Positions 50,046 to 59,921 of a stretch of DNA of 64,000 bases are shown here, in pieces (within the stretch, counting starts at the first letter, position 1; each line of letters starts with the position of its first letter). Under the pieces are notes generated by a model. That model saw nothing but the letters and a program-made list of their open reading frames with translations. It was not told the DNA's origin and did no database searches. The translations under genes were made by a program, and so were the position numbers. This DNA comes from Akkermansiaceae bacterium (lineage in GTDB: Bacteria > Verrucomicrobiota > Verrucomicrobiia > Verrucomicrobiales > Akkermansiaceae): positions 1 through 64,000 of the forward strand of contig JABDRB010000029.1 in NCBI GenBank assembly GCA_013041925.1, in the 5' to 3' direction.

Positions 50046-51245
50046 TTAGGGGGTGGGGGGTGTGGTGTCGACCTCGATGCATGATGACCGGTTGTCCTCG
50101 AGGAGTCTGACGTTCCGGTTTTGGCGCGGGAGTGAGAGGGTGACGGTGGTGCCCTTGTTGGTTTGGCTATCGAGTTCGATCTCGCCTCCGTGTTCACGGA
50201 TGATGCGGCGGACAATGAGGAGTCCGAGGCCGGTGCCGGATTTTTTGGTGCTGTTGTAGGGTTCGAAAATCGACCCCATGACCTCGGGGGGGATCCCAGA
50301 GCCGTGGTCGCGGACGGTGAGCGTCATCTCGTAGTCGGTGACATGGGAGAGGATGTCGATTTGTCCACCGCTCGCGGGGAGGGCTTGGGAGGCATTTTTG
50401 AGGACGTTGTAGAGGGCTTGTTTGATTTGATTTTCATCGAGCTCGAGTAGTGGTGTGGTTTCCGCGAGGTCAAGGGTCACCTTGACGTGGCGTTGTTCAA
50501 ACTCGGGGGCGAGCAGGGTGAGGGTGTCCCGCAGGAGGTCGTGAAGCTGAAGGGGGCTGCGTTCTGGTTGGCTCGGGCGGATGGCTTGGAGGAATTGTTT
50601 AAGGATGGTATCGAGTCGTCTGATCTCGCCTTGGGCGGTATGCAGGTGGTGGGTGAGGTTTGTTTGTTCGTTCTCGGGGAGTTTTTTGAGTTTTCGCTCG
50701 AGCAGTTGCAAGTGGATATCCAGTGAGTTGAGTGGGTTGCCAATTTCATGGGCGACGCCGGCAGCGAGCAGGGTGAGGGCATTGAGCTTTTCACTTTCCA
50801 CATTTTCCTCCGCCAGTTTGCGTGATCGGGTGATGTCACGCACTAAAAGAACGTAGCCGAGGAGGTGGTCGTCATTTTCCACTTCGCCGCGCATGGGTGA
50901 GAGGTAGAAGTTAATGAAGCGCTGCTCGGGGTAGAGGATCTCCATGTCCCTGCTGACGATGCGTCCGGGGTCGGCGAGTTTTTTCCAGTTCAGTCCGCGC
51001 ACGGTTTTGGCGAGGCTTTGGCCAATGCTTTTTGTTGGGTTGATACCGAAGATGCGGGAGGCGGAGTGGTTGACAAAGGTGATCTGTCCGTCTGGGTCAA
51101 GGATGAGGACGCCTTCTTGGAGTGCTTCAAAGACGCTTTCGAGAAAGCCTTTTTCTCGCACCAAGCGCATCACGAGCCGTTGAACCTCCGCGGGGTCGAC
51201 TTGGTCGAGGCGGGCGATGAGTTTATCGAGGAAGCCAGATTTCAT
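50046..51245 (-). CDS. Soluble PAS sensor histidine kinase
   Basis: A 399-residue kinase when started at the ATG at 51245; the longer frame to 51419 reads into the divergent cutA gene. There is no membrane segment, so it senses a cytoplasmic signal. PAS domain about 35-140 (EGVLILDPDGQITFVNHSASRIFG). HisKA with H166 in GVAHEIGNPLNSL, then HATPase_c with the N box (LYNVLKNASQAL), G1 (VRDHGSGIP) and GTGLGL. It precedes the sigma-54 regulator by 6 bp and is its cognate kinase. The NtrB-like layout suggests it also acts as a phosphatase, but the signal is unknown. Confidence 0.93.
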   Translation of the reverse strand: MKSGFLDKLIARLDQVDPAEVQRLVMRLVREKGFLESVFEALQEGVLILDPDGQITFVNHSASRIFGINPTKSIGQSLAKTVRGLNWKKLADPGRIVSRDMEILYPEQRFINFYLSPMRGEVENDDHLLGYVLLVRDITRSRKLAEENVESEKLNALTLLAAGVAHEIGNPLNSLDIHLQLLERKLKKLPENEQTNLTHHLHTAQGEIRRLDTILKQFLQAIRPSQPERSPLQLHDLLRDTLTLLAPEFEQRHVKVTLDLAETTPLLELDENQIKQALYNVLKNASQALPASGGQIDILSHVTDYEMTLTVRDHGSGIPPEVMGSIFEPYNSTKKSGTGLGLLIVRRIIREHGGEIELDSQTNKGTTVTLSLPRQNRNVRLLEDNRSSCIEVDTTPPTP

Positions 51246-51318
51246 GGTGGTGCGGTGCCTTGGTGAAAGTGAGGTTGAATGGTTGCAGGACGATGAGGAA
51301 TCCTCTAGTGTGGTTGCT

Positions 51319-51639
51319 ATGACGGAGGCACTGGTGGTATTATGCGCGTTCCCCGATGCGGAGAAGGCGCGACAGATTGGCACACATTTGGTGGAAAGGC
51401 AATACGCGGGCTGCATCAATATTATTCCTGGTGTGGAATCGATCTACCAGTGGCGTGGGGAGCTTTGCCAAGATCGGGAGGTGATGGCGGTGATTAAGAC
51501 GACCCGCCAAGCTTTTGCGGTGATGAGTCGTGAGTTAGCTGCGCTTCATCCCTACGACGAGCCTGAGATTATCGCGATGCCGGTGGTTGATGGGTCAGCG
51601 GGGTATCTGGCATGGCTTCATGATCGGGCGAGGGGGTGA
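51319..51639 (+). CDS. cutA: CutA-family protein
   Basis: A 106-residue protein with the CutA trimer pattern: LVVLCAFPDAEKARQIGTHLVERQYAGCINIIPGVESIYQWRGELCQDREVMAVIKT is close to the family consensus (CxN/I-P-xxS-Y-W-G-x-v-xxxxEv-ll-iKT), and HPYDEPEIIAMPVVDGSAGYLAWL closes it. CutA is linked to divalent-metal tolerance in Escherichia coli, though its molecular role is unsettled. The start at 51319 is preferred; the frame upstream overlaps the divergent histidine-kinase gene. Confidence 0.93.
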   Translation: MTEALVVLCAFPDAEKARQIGTHLVERQYAGCINIIPGVESIYQWRGELCQDREVMAVIKTTRQAFAVMSRELAALHPYDEPEIIAMPVVDGSAGYLAWLHDRARG

Positions 51640-51863
51640 GGGGAGGTGATGGGTGGGCGGCGATATGTTTTTATGTGCTTTTTATTGCATGAAATTAAAA
51701 ACCAGCTATATCATAATGCCCCCAAGTTCCGGGTTGCTTTTTTTTCGATAGGTATCGGAGAAGATGGTGCGCCCGGTTTTTACGCGTTGAGGGTTTGCCT
51801 ATGAGGCAATCATTGAATGCGGGGTAAGATCATTATTTTAAACACAGCAACCTATTCCAAGGA

Positions 51864-54800
51864 ATGAATCCAGATAGAGCGACACTGAACTTTCTCAATA
51901 GTTTTCCCGAAAAATCTCGTGACCGTGGCGATGCCCTCCAAGAGGACGGTGCGGTGACTCAAATTTTTGGAAATCACTTATTCATTCAAGGCCGGGTGGA
52001 GGATTCTACCGGGGTGTTCCGGACCAGCTTACGTCTTCAGGGGAACCGATGGTTTGGTAGTTGTACGGCGGAAGATGAGGTGGTGGCGGGCGCATGTATG
52101 TATGCCACGATGATGGAGCGGATGCACCGTGGTGAGGATCTTCCTGAGAGTCCAAACGAATTTGATGACACGCCGATCATTGATGTGATCGAGGAGAAAC
52201 TGGGTCACGAGCTGGACGATAAGGAGGCTGACTTCGTTAATAAGCTTGAGAAACGATACCGCCGATACGTGATTGAAGGGGAGATCCATGATCACGATTT
52301 GGTGCGGTTGAACCCCCGATGGGAAATTGTCAGCTATGAGCCATTGGAACTCTGGCCAATGCCTCCTGGTGACATCCTTGAGTTTTGGAACTACATTGCT
52401 TATGCCTTTTATAAAAAGAGGCTGCCCTATCCTGAGTTTCTGAATGCCATTACCGACCTTGAGGCGGTGCAGAAGAAGATGCATGAGTGGGAGAGGGAGC
52501 GTGAAGTGGCCGCTTGGTATGATCGGATCGAGAGTGTGAATGAACGTCCGCCGATTGATAAACCTGTTTATGCTGAGTTCCGTATACTCTCTACGATCAA
52601 TGAGGCGCGGGTTGAGTTCCGTGAGCGGGAGGGCGCGTGGTTGCCACTGCTTGAAAAAGGCGACATCGATCGTTTTCTTACGCTCTTTGAGGACTCCGCC
52701 TTGCGGATGGATGCATCCAGTCAGCTGATTTGGGAGCACTTTATTACCTTTTATCAAAAAGAAGGGGACTCACGCTTCGATCTGGATCAGGAGCCGGCAT
52801 GTCAATTTATGAACCGCATCTTCCGTCAGCCTGCGCTGAAGGGGTATGTGGTCAACCTCGATGAGCGTGAGTTCAAGGTGGTTGACAAACCTCTGAAGTG
52901 GATCTGCGAAGATGACCCATACGTGCCTAATTGTTTTGCCCTTCAACTGGTCACCTCGGCCAAGGAACATGTTACCCACTCAGTGCGCCTGCTTCCTGGA
53001 CGTGAAGTGCTCTATCAATCGGATGAAACCGTATTTCCTGGTCCCCCACGGTGGTTGTCAGACACGGATATTCAACCGCGTTATCACATCCCGAAAGATG
53101 TGATCGACAGCCTAGAGGGTGTCGAGTTTCTCAGGAAAATCGGGTCGAGCCTGCCCGAGTCCTTACGCCGTCGGGTGACGGACCTAGATCTTTACCCACG
53201 CTTCAAGATGAAGATTGAGCAGGGTTTGACTGCCGCTGAGACCGAACACCTTGTCATTGATGTGCGTGCCCTTGAGAAAAAAGAGCGCCGCGAAGAAAAA
53301 CGTATCAAGGACCAGTGGGAGCTTGTTGAACAAAAGCCTGTCAAAGGGAAACAGTTACTCCGTTTTGCGCGGGAGGAGCTTTACGTCGTGCCTGCTCTGT
53401 TGGCGCAGATGGGTCTCACCTACGATGAGAAGCTGGATGCGTTTAAATCAAGGATCACCAAGCTTTTTCCAGAGAAGTTTTCCGAGTGGGCCAAGGCTCT
53501 TCCAGAGTCTTTGGTGGCTCAAATGGACGGAAAATTACAAACGCTTCTTGCTGACCCCGTCACCGCAGCGATCCGCTTCGAGGTGGTGAATCAGGAAATC
53601 GATTGGTTCGACCTGCGTATTGTGATCGATGTCGAGGGTGTCACTCTGTCGAATGCCCAAATCCGTTCACTTGTCGCCGCGCGTGGTGGCTACGTCCGCA
53701 TGGACGACGGCGGTTGGATGCGCTTGGAGATCAAGCTGGATGCTGATCAGCGTGATGCGGTGACCCGTCTGGGGCTTGACCCCTTCGATCTCACTGGTGA
53801 AACTCACCGGATGCATGCTCTGCAGCTTGCTGATCCGAAGGCGGCTGAGGTCTTTGATCCGAAGGCGTGGAAGCGTATCAAGGATCGTGCCCGCGATATT
53901 CAAATCGAAGTTACCCCGCCGGTGCCCAAGAACCTCAAGGCGGACCTCCGTCCCTACCAGGTCGAAGGTTTCCATTTCCTTTGTTATCTGGCGACCAACC
54001 GCTTCGGTGGCCTGCTTGCGGATGATATGGGACTGGGTAAAACCGTTCAGTCGATCACCTACCTCCTCTGGCTCCGTGATGAGGAGGCCAAGGAAAAAGG
54101 ATCCATGGCGAAGGTGTCGCCCTCACTGGTTGTCTGTCCGAAGTCCGTGATCGACGTTTGGCATTCCGAGACAGAAAAATTTGCGCCTGAACTTCGGGTT
54201 AAGATTCTCCGGACCCGCGATGATCTCGATCTCAAGCTGTTGGAAACCGAGGTGGACATCTTCGTTCTCAACTACGCGCAGCTTCGCCTTTGTGGCGAGG
54301 AGCTCGCCAAGGTGAAGTGGTTGACCACCATCCTCGACGAAGGCCAGCAGATTAAGAACCCGGATTCCAAGGCCGCCAAGGCCGCTCGCGAGCTCAACTC
54401 GAAAAACCGTCTGGTCCTTACCGGAACGCCTATCGAGAACCGCCTGATGGATATGTGGTCGCTGATGTCGTTTGCCATGCCCGGTGTGCTGGGAAGTCGC
54501 GCATACTTCAAGAAACGTTTTGATAAACGTAAGGACCCCGGTGCCCAGAGTCGCCTGGCTTCCCGTCTGCGTCCCTTCCTTCTCCGCCGGACCAAGCTTC
54601 AGGTGGCCAAGGATCTTCCACCACGGACCGAAGAAGAAGTTTTTGCTGAAATGGAAGGTGTGCAAGCTGAGCTCTACAAGGCGGAGCTTAAGCGCATCCA
54701 GAAGGCATTGTTGGGATTTGAGTCCGACGAGGCGGTTAAGAAAAACTCCTTTGCGATTCTTCAGGGGTTGATGCGTCTGCGCCAGATTTGTTGTCACCCA

Positions 54801-55508
54801 GGCCTGATTGATCCCAAGTTCCTCAAGGAGGAGAGCGCTAAAATGAATGCTCTGTTTTACTTGCTCGATCAGCTCCGCGAGGAAGGGCACAAGGTGCTCG
54901 TCTTTTCTCAGTTTGTTTCCATGCTTGATATCATCAAGGCTCGCCTTGAAGTGGAGAGCCGACCGTTCAACTACCTCACGGGTCAAACCAAGGACCGTAA
55001 GGGGGAAATTGAGAATTTCCAGACGACCAAGGATCCGTCCGTGTTTATGCTGTCACTGAAGGCGGGTGGTGCCGGTCTTAACCTCACTTCAGCCTCCTAC
55101 GTCATCCTCTATGATCCATGGTGGAACCCAGCTGTGGAGAACCAAGCGATCGACCGAACTCACCGTATTGGTCAGAAAAACAAGGTGATCGCATACCGCC
55201 TTCTCACTCGGGAGACCGTGGAGGAGAAAATCCGTATCCTGCAGCACCAAAAAACGCAGCTTGTCACCAATGTGTTGGGCGATGAAGGGTTTGCGACCAG
55301 TCTTGCCATGGACGATCTCGCCTTCATTCTCGGTGCCGGCGGCGGTTTTGAGGAAGAGGAGGAACCACCGAAGAAGCGCGCAGCCAAGAAAACGGCCAGC
55401 GACCTGATCGATGTGATCCCAGTGGATAAGCCAGCAGCCAAAAAAGCGACCAAAAAGGCGGCCAAGAAATCCGCTAAAAAGGCGGCCAAAAAATCCGCTA
55501 AAAAGTAG
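51864..55508 (+). CDS. SNF2/SWI2-family helicase-like ATPase with histone H1-like tail
   Basis: A 1214-residue protein. The N-terminal 650 residues are poorly conserved but helical and charged. The SNF2 ATPase (about 690-1150) has motif I DDMGLGKTVQS (about 720), motif II LDEGQQIKN (about 824), LTGTPIENRLMDMWSL, and the helicase C part with VFSQFVSMLDI, LSLKAGGAGLNLT and DRTHRIGQ (about 1096). The last 45 residues are a KAAKKSAKKAAKK tract like eukaryotic H1 or bacterial Hc1/HU-like tails that bind DNA. HepA/RapA-type members recycle RNA polymerase; this long form is common in Verrucomicrobia and its role is unclear. A clear AAGGA site precedes the ATG. Confidence 0.9.
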   Translation: MNPDRATLNFLNSFPEKSRDRGDALQEDGAVTQIFGNHLFIQGRVEDSTGVFRTSLRLQGNRWFGSCTAEDEVVAGACMYATMMERMHRGEDLPESPNEFDDTPIIDVIEEKLGHELDDKEADFVNKLEKRYRRYVIEGEIHDHDLVRLNPRWEIVSYEPLELWPMPPGDILEFWNYIAYAFYKKRLPYPEFLNAITDLEAVQKKMHEWEREREVAAWYDRIESVNERPPIDKPVYAEFRILSTINEARVEFREREGAWLPLLEKGDIDRFLTLFEDSALRMDASSQLIWEHFITFYQKEGDSRFDLDQEPACQFMNRIFRQPALKGYVVNLDEREFKVVDKPLKWICEDDPYVPNCFALQLVTSAKEHVTHSVRLLPGREVLYQSDETVFPGPPRWLSDTDIQPRYHIPKDVIDSLEGVEFLRKIGSSLPESLRRRVTDLDLYPRFKMKIEQGLTAAETEHLVIDVRALEKKERREEKRIKDQWELVEQKPVKGKQLLRFAREELYVVPALLAQMGLTYDEKLDAFKSRITKLFPEKFSEWAKALPESLVAQMDGKLQTLLADPVTAAIRFEVVNQEIDWFDLRIVIDVEGVTLSNAQIRSLVAARGGYVRMDDGGWMRLEIKLDADQRDAVTRLGLDPFDLTGETHRMHALQLADPKAAEVFDPKAWKRIKDRARDIQIEVTPPVPKNLKADLRPYQVEGFHFLCYLATNRFGGLLADDMGLGKTVQSITYLLWLRDEEAKEKGSMAKVSPSLVVCPKSVIDVWHSETEKFAPELRVKILRTRDDLDLKLLETEVDIFVLNYAQLRLCGEELAKVKWLTTILDEGQQIKNPDSKAAKAARELNSKNRLVLTGTPIENRLMDMWSLMSFAMPGVLGSRAYFKKRFDKRKDPGAQSRLASRLRPFLLRRTKLQVAKDLPPRTEEEVFAEMEGVQAELYKAELKRIQKALLGFESDEAVKKNSFAILQGLMRLRQICCHPGLIDPKFLKEESAKMNALFYLLDQLREEGHKVLVFSQFVSMLDIIKARLEVESRPFNYLTGQTKDRKGEIENFQTTKDPSVFMLSLKAGGAGLNLTSASYVILYDPWWNPAVENQAIDRTHRIGQKNKVIAYRLLTRETVEEKIRILQHQKTQLVTNVLGDEGFATSLAMDDLAFILGAGGGFEEEEEPPKKRAAKKTASDLIDVIPVDKPAAKKATKKAAKKSAKKAAKKSAKK

Positions 55509-55560
55509 GCTGTCACACGGAGGTCTTTGCGTATTTCTGGATGCAGGGTAAGGTGAGTGC

Positions 55561-55797
55561 ATGAAAAGCATTCTCGTTGCCGTGGTCGCCTTGTGTTGCG
55601 CCGTGTATCTTCTGAACCCAGGTTTTGGTCAGGTTGAGCTAATCAATGACCTGCTACCTATCATTGGGAATATTGATGAGGCGACGGCGATGGCGGTATT
55701 GATTGCCTGTGCTCGATATTTCGGGTTGGATCTTTCCACGTTTTTGGGCCGGAGGAATCAGGGTGGGGCAAAGGGTGAGGTCGTTGATGTTGATTAG
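55561..55797 (+). CDS. DUF1232-like small membrane protein
   Basis: A 78-residue protein with an N-terminal hydrophobic segment and the DUF1232 (YkvA-type) pattern YLLNPGFGQVELINDLLPIIGNIDEATAMAVLI, where the 'D-xLP-xxG-xxD(E)' part is characteristic. Function of the family is unknown. It lies 52 bp after the SNF2 gene on the same strand and may be read from the same transcript. Confidence 0.7.
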   Translation: MKSILVAVVALCCAVYLLNPGFGQVELINDLLPIIGNIDEATAMAVLIACARYFGLDLSTFLGRRNQGGAKGEVVDVD

Positions 55798-56037
55798 GGT
55801 GGTGGGTCATTTTTCGATTGCCGCGCCGTGATTTCGGTGGTATTTCTGTATGCGCAATGTATTCATGGACTCAACTCCATGGTTGCGTCCGCGTGGAAAT
55901 TCTGTCTGATTCGTTTTTGGAAAGTCTGAGCACATTATGGAATGGCCAGATTGACCAAGGAGGAACGATGGACACATGGGATGATGCCATTGTATCATCT
56001 TTAAAATGAAATGCTAAATCATAAACGTATAGACCCG

Positions 56038-56643
56038 ATGAAGATACAAACGAAACGAGCCCAAGGATTTACTCTAGTTGAACTGTTAGTAGTGATTGCG
56101 ATTATTGCGGCGCTTGCGGTGATTGCCACCCCCGCTGTTCTCAGGGCGTTGACGAAGGCAAAAATAACCAGGGTTTCGGCTATTTGTAAAAGTGTGGAAA
56201 TGGCGGTGGACGGCTTTGAAGGCGAGTATAATTTCCTTCCTTATGGTGGGAATGATTATCCTGCGACAGAAGATGAGCTCAGTGATGCCGATAATGATGG
56301 GCTGATGGCGGTGCTTGCCGGCCTGGAGGACGAAATCAATATGAAAAGCATCACGTATTTCACTCAGGAGGAGCCCAAGGGGAACAGTGATGCCACCTAC
56401 AAGGATGGAATGCATGTTGATAGGGGCGCAGGCACAGCGGCGCTGTATGACCCATGGGGTGATCGTTATCGGATCATGCTTGATTATATTCAGGGTGGGG
56501 ATGATGACGGCATTGAGCACCCTTATAATGCGAGTGAAATCATCAGGCGCAAGATTGTCATCTATAGCTATGGCCCTGACGGGAAAGTTGACACGACGAG
56601 TATTACCAATCGTGACAACAAGGACAACCCCTCTAATTTTTAG
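56038..56643 (+). CDS. Type II/IV pseudopilin-like protein (prepilin)
   Basis: A 201-residue protein starting at ATG 56038 with a type IV prepilin leader: short basic leader ending QG, then FTLVELLVVIAIIAALAVIA with the conserved E5. The mature region has GspG-like features (LTKAKITRVSAICKSVEMAVDGFEGEYNFLP, LYDPWGDRYRIMLD and IVIYSYGPDGKVDT). It would be cleaved by a prepilin peptidase and assemble into a pseudopilus or pilus. No other secretion or pilus genes are close, a common feature in PVC genomes, which scatter many such pseudopilins. Confidence 0.88.
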   Translation: MKIQTKRAQGFTLVELLVVIAIIAALAVIATPAVLRALTKAKITRVSAICKSVEMAVDGFEGEYNFLPYGGNDYPATEDELSDADNDGLMAVLAGLEDEINMKSITYFTQEEPKGNSDATYKDGMHVDRGAGTAALYDPWGDRYRIMLDYIQGGDDDGIEHPYNASEIIRRKIVIYSYGPDGKVDTTSITNRDNKDNPSNF

Positions 56644-56697
56644 GGAAGCCAGATGGGGGTAATTTTTCGCGTGGCACGGGTGCTTGCGTGTCCCTTT

Positions 56698-57327
56698 TCA
56701 GCGTTGGTAACGTAGACGATGGATGGTTTTCCCCTGACTTTCCCAGTGGCGTTGGAAGTCGGTTTTAGGATAGAAAAGGGCATCCTGCTCGCCATCGGCG
56801 GGCCATGGGAGCTGGCTGAATTTTCCGCCTGACTGGGCGAAGGTGTCCATTTCCTCGCAGACCCATTCGAAATATTCGGGGTGGTCGGTTTTAAAGAGGA
56901 ACTCGCCATCGGGGGTGAGGACATTTTCGAGGATGGTGAGGAATTCCTGTTGGACGAGTCGGCGTTTATGGTGGCGGGCCTTTGGCCATGGATCGGGGCA
57001 GAGGAGGTGAAGACGTGAGACGGAATGTTTGGCGAGGAGCCACTCCAGGGTATATTGACTTTCGAGTCGGAGCACTTTGGCGTTGGTGAGCCCGAGGGCT
57101 TGGATACGTTTGCAGACGCCGCGGACGCGACCGAGGAGTCGTTCCACACCGAGGAAGTTGCGTTCCGGGTAATGTTGGGCCATTTCGATGAGGAAGGTGC
57201 CATCGCCGCAGCCGAGGTCGATTTCGAGTGGGTGGTTATGAGGGAAGATGTCGTCGGGTGAATGCCTGCGGAAAAAGTCATCGGGCATAAATTCGCAGGG
57301 TTCTGGGGTGCGGGCGCAGGCGGGCAT
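56698..57327 (-). CDS. trmB: tRNA (guanine-N7-)-methyltransferase TrmB
   Basis: A 209-residue SAM-dependent enzyme forming m7G46 in tRNA variable loops. Start at 57327 chosen because the upstream frame runs into the divergent hydrolase gene. Motifs: LEIDLGCGDGTFLIEMAQHYPERNFLGVE (SAM site), LHLLCPDPWPKARHHKRRLVQQEFL (the family's PDPWPK(R/A)HxKRR signature) and FKTDHPEYFEWV. The gene starts 23 bp from the divergent hydrolase start. Confidence 0.95.
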   Translation of the reverse strand: MPACARTPEPCEFMPDDFFRRHSPDDIFPHNHPLEIDLGCGDGTFLIEMAQHYPERNFLGVERLLGRVRGVCKRIQALGLTNAKVLRLESQYTLEWLLAKHSVSRLHLLCPDPWPKARHHKRRLVQQEFLTILENVLTPDGEFLFKTDHPEYFEWVCEEMDTFAQSGGKFSQLPWPADGEQDALFYPKTDFQRHWESQGKTIHRLRYQR

Positions 57328-57350
57328 GGCAGAAGGTTGAAGATTTATGT

Positions 57351-58499
57351 GTGAAGTTTGAAGCATTAAGTTATGGAGCGGGCGTGAATTTGCCCGAATT
57401 AGAGAAAGCCTTTGAGAAAAATTTCGCGCAGCGTGGTGAGTTGGGGGCCTCGGTAAGTGTCTGGCGTCATGGGGAGGAAGTGGTTTCTCTGGCGCATGGG
57501 TGGTGTGAGCGTGAGCGTGAGAGGGAGTGGACGGCAGAGACGTTGGTCCCCTTTTACTCAACCACCAAGGGTTTGGCGGCGGCGACTTTGCTGATGCTGC
57601 TTGAGGAGCGGGGGATGACACCTGATGATGAGGTGGGTGATGTTTGGCCTCGGTTTCCGGTAGAGGGTGCGACGTTTGCCCAGCTTATGTCGCATCGTTT
57701 GGGGTTGGCGGCATTGGATGAGAAGGTGTCGGTATGGGACCATGACGAGGTGATTGGGGCGGTCGAGCGGCAATCGCCGAATTGGCCGCTGGGCTCGGGG
57801 CACGGCTACCACCCGCGGGTGCTGGGTTTTATTCAGGATGAAATCGTGCGTCGATTGGCGGGTAAGACCTTGGGTGCGTTATGGTGGGAAAAAATTGCAG
57901 AGCCATTGGGGCTTGAGGTGTGGATGGGTCTGCCAGAGTCTGAGATTCATCGGGTGGCGTCGCTTTACCCTGGTAAGCAGGATAAATCCGACCTCGAGAG
58001 TGGTTTTTACCGTGACTTGCATACGCCGGGATCGTTGGTGAAGCGTGCCTTTTTCTCGCTTCGCGGGATGCACTCGGTGCGGGAGATGAATGATGTGCGT
58101 GCTTGGCGTGCGGGGTTTCCGGCGATGGGTGGGATCGGGACGGCAAAGGGCGTGGCGAAGTTTTACCAAGCGGCCTGCGGGGCGATTCCGTTTTTCTCAC
58201 CGAAGCTTCGGGAGTGGATGGGCACGGTGAGGAGCAGTGGCGAGGATAAGGTGTTAAAGACAAAGACGGCCTTTACCTGTGGGTTCCAATGTGATCCGGT
58301 CGATGGATTTGGGCGGAAAGATCGTCATCACTACGGGCTGTCGCGCCGTGCTTTTGGTCATCCTGGTGCGGGGGGGAGTCATGCCTTTGGTGATCCTGAG
58401 TCGGGGATATCCTTTACCTACGTCATGAATCAAATGGAGTTGAGTCCACTGCCAGGTGAGAAGTGTCTGGATATGGTCAAAGCGATCTATGTCATGTAA
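57351..58499 (+). CDS. Serine beta-lactamase/esterase family hydrolase
   Basis: A 382-residue protein with a GTG start at 57351. It belongs to the class C beta-lactamase-like/EstB family: the catalytic S70-T-T-K73 (FYSTTKGLAAATLLMLLEERG), Y in GHGYHPRVLGF as the likely second base, and C-terminal HPGAGGSHAFGDPESGISFTYVMN in place of the KTG box. No signal peptide is visible, so it is probably cytoplasmic and more likely an esterase than an antibiotic-resistance enzyme. It sits between trmB (divergent) and lysA (same strand). Confidence 0.85.
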   Translation: MKFEALSYGAGVNLPELEKAFEKNFAQRGELGASVSVWRHGEEVVSLAHGWCEREREREWTAETLVPFYSTTKGLAAATLLMLLEERGMTPDDEVGDVWPRFPVEGATFAQLMSHRLGLAALDEKVSVWDHDEVIGAVERQSPNWPLGSGHGYHPRVLGFIQDEIVRRLAGKTLGALWWEKIAEPLGLEVWMGLPESEIHRVASLYPGKQDKSDLESGFYRDLHTPGSLVKRAFFSLRGMHSVREMNDVRAWRAGFPAMGGIGTAKGVAKFYQAACGAIPFFSPKLREWMGTVRSSGEDKVLKTKTAFTCGFQCDPVDGFGRKDRHHYGLSRRAFGHPGAGGSHAFGDPESGISFTYVMNQMELSPLPGEKCLDMVKAIYVM

Positions 58500-58555
58500 A
58501 CACCGCATTTGCAGTGAGCTAGGCACTTGCAAATTTTCTTGTGCTGGTACAAACG

Positions 58556-59860
58556 ATGGGCATGCACTCATTTCACTACCAGAATGGATCCTTGCATTGC
58601 GAGGATGTTGATCTTGTCTCGCTTGCTGATACACACGGCACGCCGGCGTATGTCTACAGCGCGAATACGATCCGCGACCACTACGGTCGGCTCGACCAAG
58701 CGCTGGCTGAGATTGATCACGGTATCGAGTATGCGGTGAAGGCGAATTCAAACCTTTCGGTGCTGAAGTTGCTTGTCGAAGAAGGGAGTGGATTTGATAT
58801 TGTGTCCGGGGGGGAATTGCGCCGAGTGATCGAGGCGGGTGGTGATGCCGGGAAGTGCACATTTGCGGGTGTAGGTAAGACCCGCGAGGAAATTGAGTAT
58901 GCATTAGCCGAAGGGATCTACTGCTTTAATGCCGAGAGTGAAGAGGAAGTGGTCTTTATCGACAAGGTGGCAGGTGAGATGGGGAAAGTCGCCCCTGTGG
59001 CATTCCGCGTGAACCCGAATGTCGATGCCAAAACGCATAAGTATATCTCGACAGGGAAATCGGAAAACAAGTTTGGTGTGGATTTTGCATCCATCGACGA
59101 CGCCTATGCACGCGCCTCAAAACTAGCCAACGTCCGGCTTCGGGGGTTGCAGATGCATATTGGTTCGCAGCTCACCTCCTTGCAGCCGTTTATAGAAGCG
59201 GTTGAAAAGGTGGCCCCACTCGCGGTTCGACTCAAGGACACCTACGGGATTGAGTTTTTCTCCATCGGTGGTGGTGTCGGGATCGTCTATGACTCGGCCT
59301 TGGAGTCGGGGCCGACGGAGTGGTGGTCGGACCAGGATGAGGACCAAAGGCCGCTGACGATCAGCCAGTATGCTGCGGGTGTGGTTCCTGTCTTGAAGGA
59401 GACAGGGTTGAAGATCCTCCTCGAGCCGGGGCGCTATATTGTCGGGAATGCCGGCGTTTTATTAACGCGTTGCCTCTACGAGAAAAAGGGATCGGCGAAA
59501 ACATTCCGTATTGTGGATGCGGGCATGAATGACCTGATTCGGCCGGCCCTTTACGAAGGTCACCATGACATTGTGCCGCTCCGTGAGTCGACGGGGGAGT
59601 CATCAATGGTCGATGTGGTCGGCCCCGTGTGCGAAACGGGCGACTTCTTCTGCCAGGACCGTGAACTGCCTGATTTTGCCCCTGGTGAGGCGATTGCCCT
59701 GCTCAGTGCGGGTGCCTATGGATTTGTGATGGCATCGAACTACAATTCCCGCCCGCTTCCGGTGGAGATCCTCGTTGATGGGGGTGAAGCTCGTGTGATT
59801 CGCCCGAGGCAGACGATGGATGACATCCTCGCCAGCGAGAAGTCGGCGATGTTGTCATGA
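58556..59860 (+). CDS. lysA: Diaminopimelate decarboxylase LysA
   Basis: A 434-residue PLP enzyme converting meso-diaminopimelate to lysine, the last step of lysine synthesis. Start placed at ATG 58556; another ATG at 58562 is equally possible, and a GTG at 58541 keeps the frame. Motifs: EYAVKANSNLSVLKLL with the PLP lysine, GSGFDIVSGGELRRV, LRGLQMHIGSQL, FFSIGGGVGI (phosphate site), LLEPGRYIVGNAG, and GPVCETGDFF with the active-site cysteine of the partner subunit. The gene lies upstream of the ribosomal operon on the same strand but is separated from it by about 200 bp. Confidence 0.95.
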   Translation: MGMHSFHYQNGSLHCEDVDLVSLADTHGTPAYVYSANTIRDHYGRLDQALAEIDHGIEYAVKANSNLSVLKLLVEEGSGFDIVSGGELRRVIEAGGDAGKCTFAGVGKTREEIEYALAEGIYCFNAESEEEVVFIDKVAGEMGKVAPVAFRVNPNVDAKTHKYISTGKSENKFGVDFASIDDAYARASKLANVRLRGLQMHIGSQLTSLQPFIEAVEKVAPLAVRLKDTYGIEFFSIGGGVGIVYDSALESGPTEWWSDQDEDQRPLTISQYAAGVVPVLKETGLKILLEPGRYIVGNAGVLLTRCLYEKKGSAKTFRIVDAGMNDLIRPALYEGHHDIVPLRESTGESSMVDVVGPVCETGDFFCQDRELPDFAPGEAIALLSAGAYGFVMASNYNSRPLPVEILVDGGEARVIRPRQTMDDILASEKSAMLS

Positions 59861-59921
59861 AGAAAAAGGCAGGAATTTCGGTGAATAGTCGCTTGGAAAG
59901 TGATAAATCGTCAGTTCTCGC

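Noticed and set aside
55818-56009. A 63-codon ORF upstream of the pseudopilin gene
   Set aside because: No ribosome site or recognisable motif; it appears to be leader DNA before the pseudopilin.
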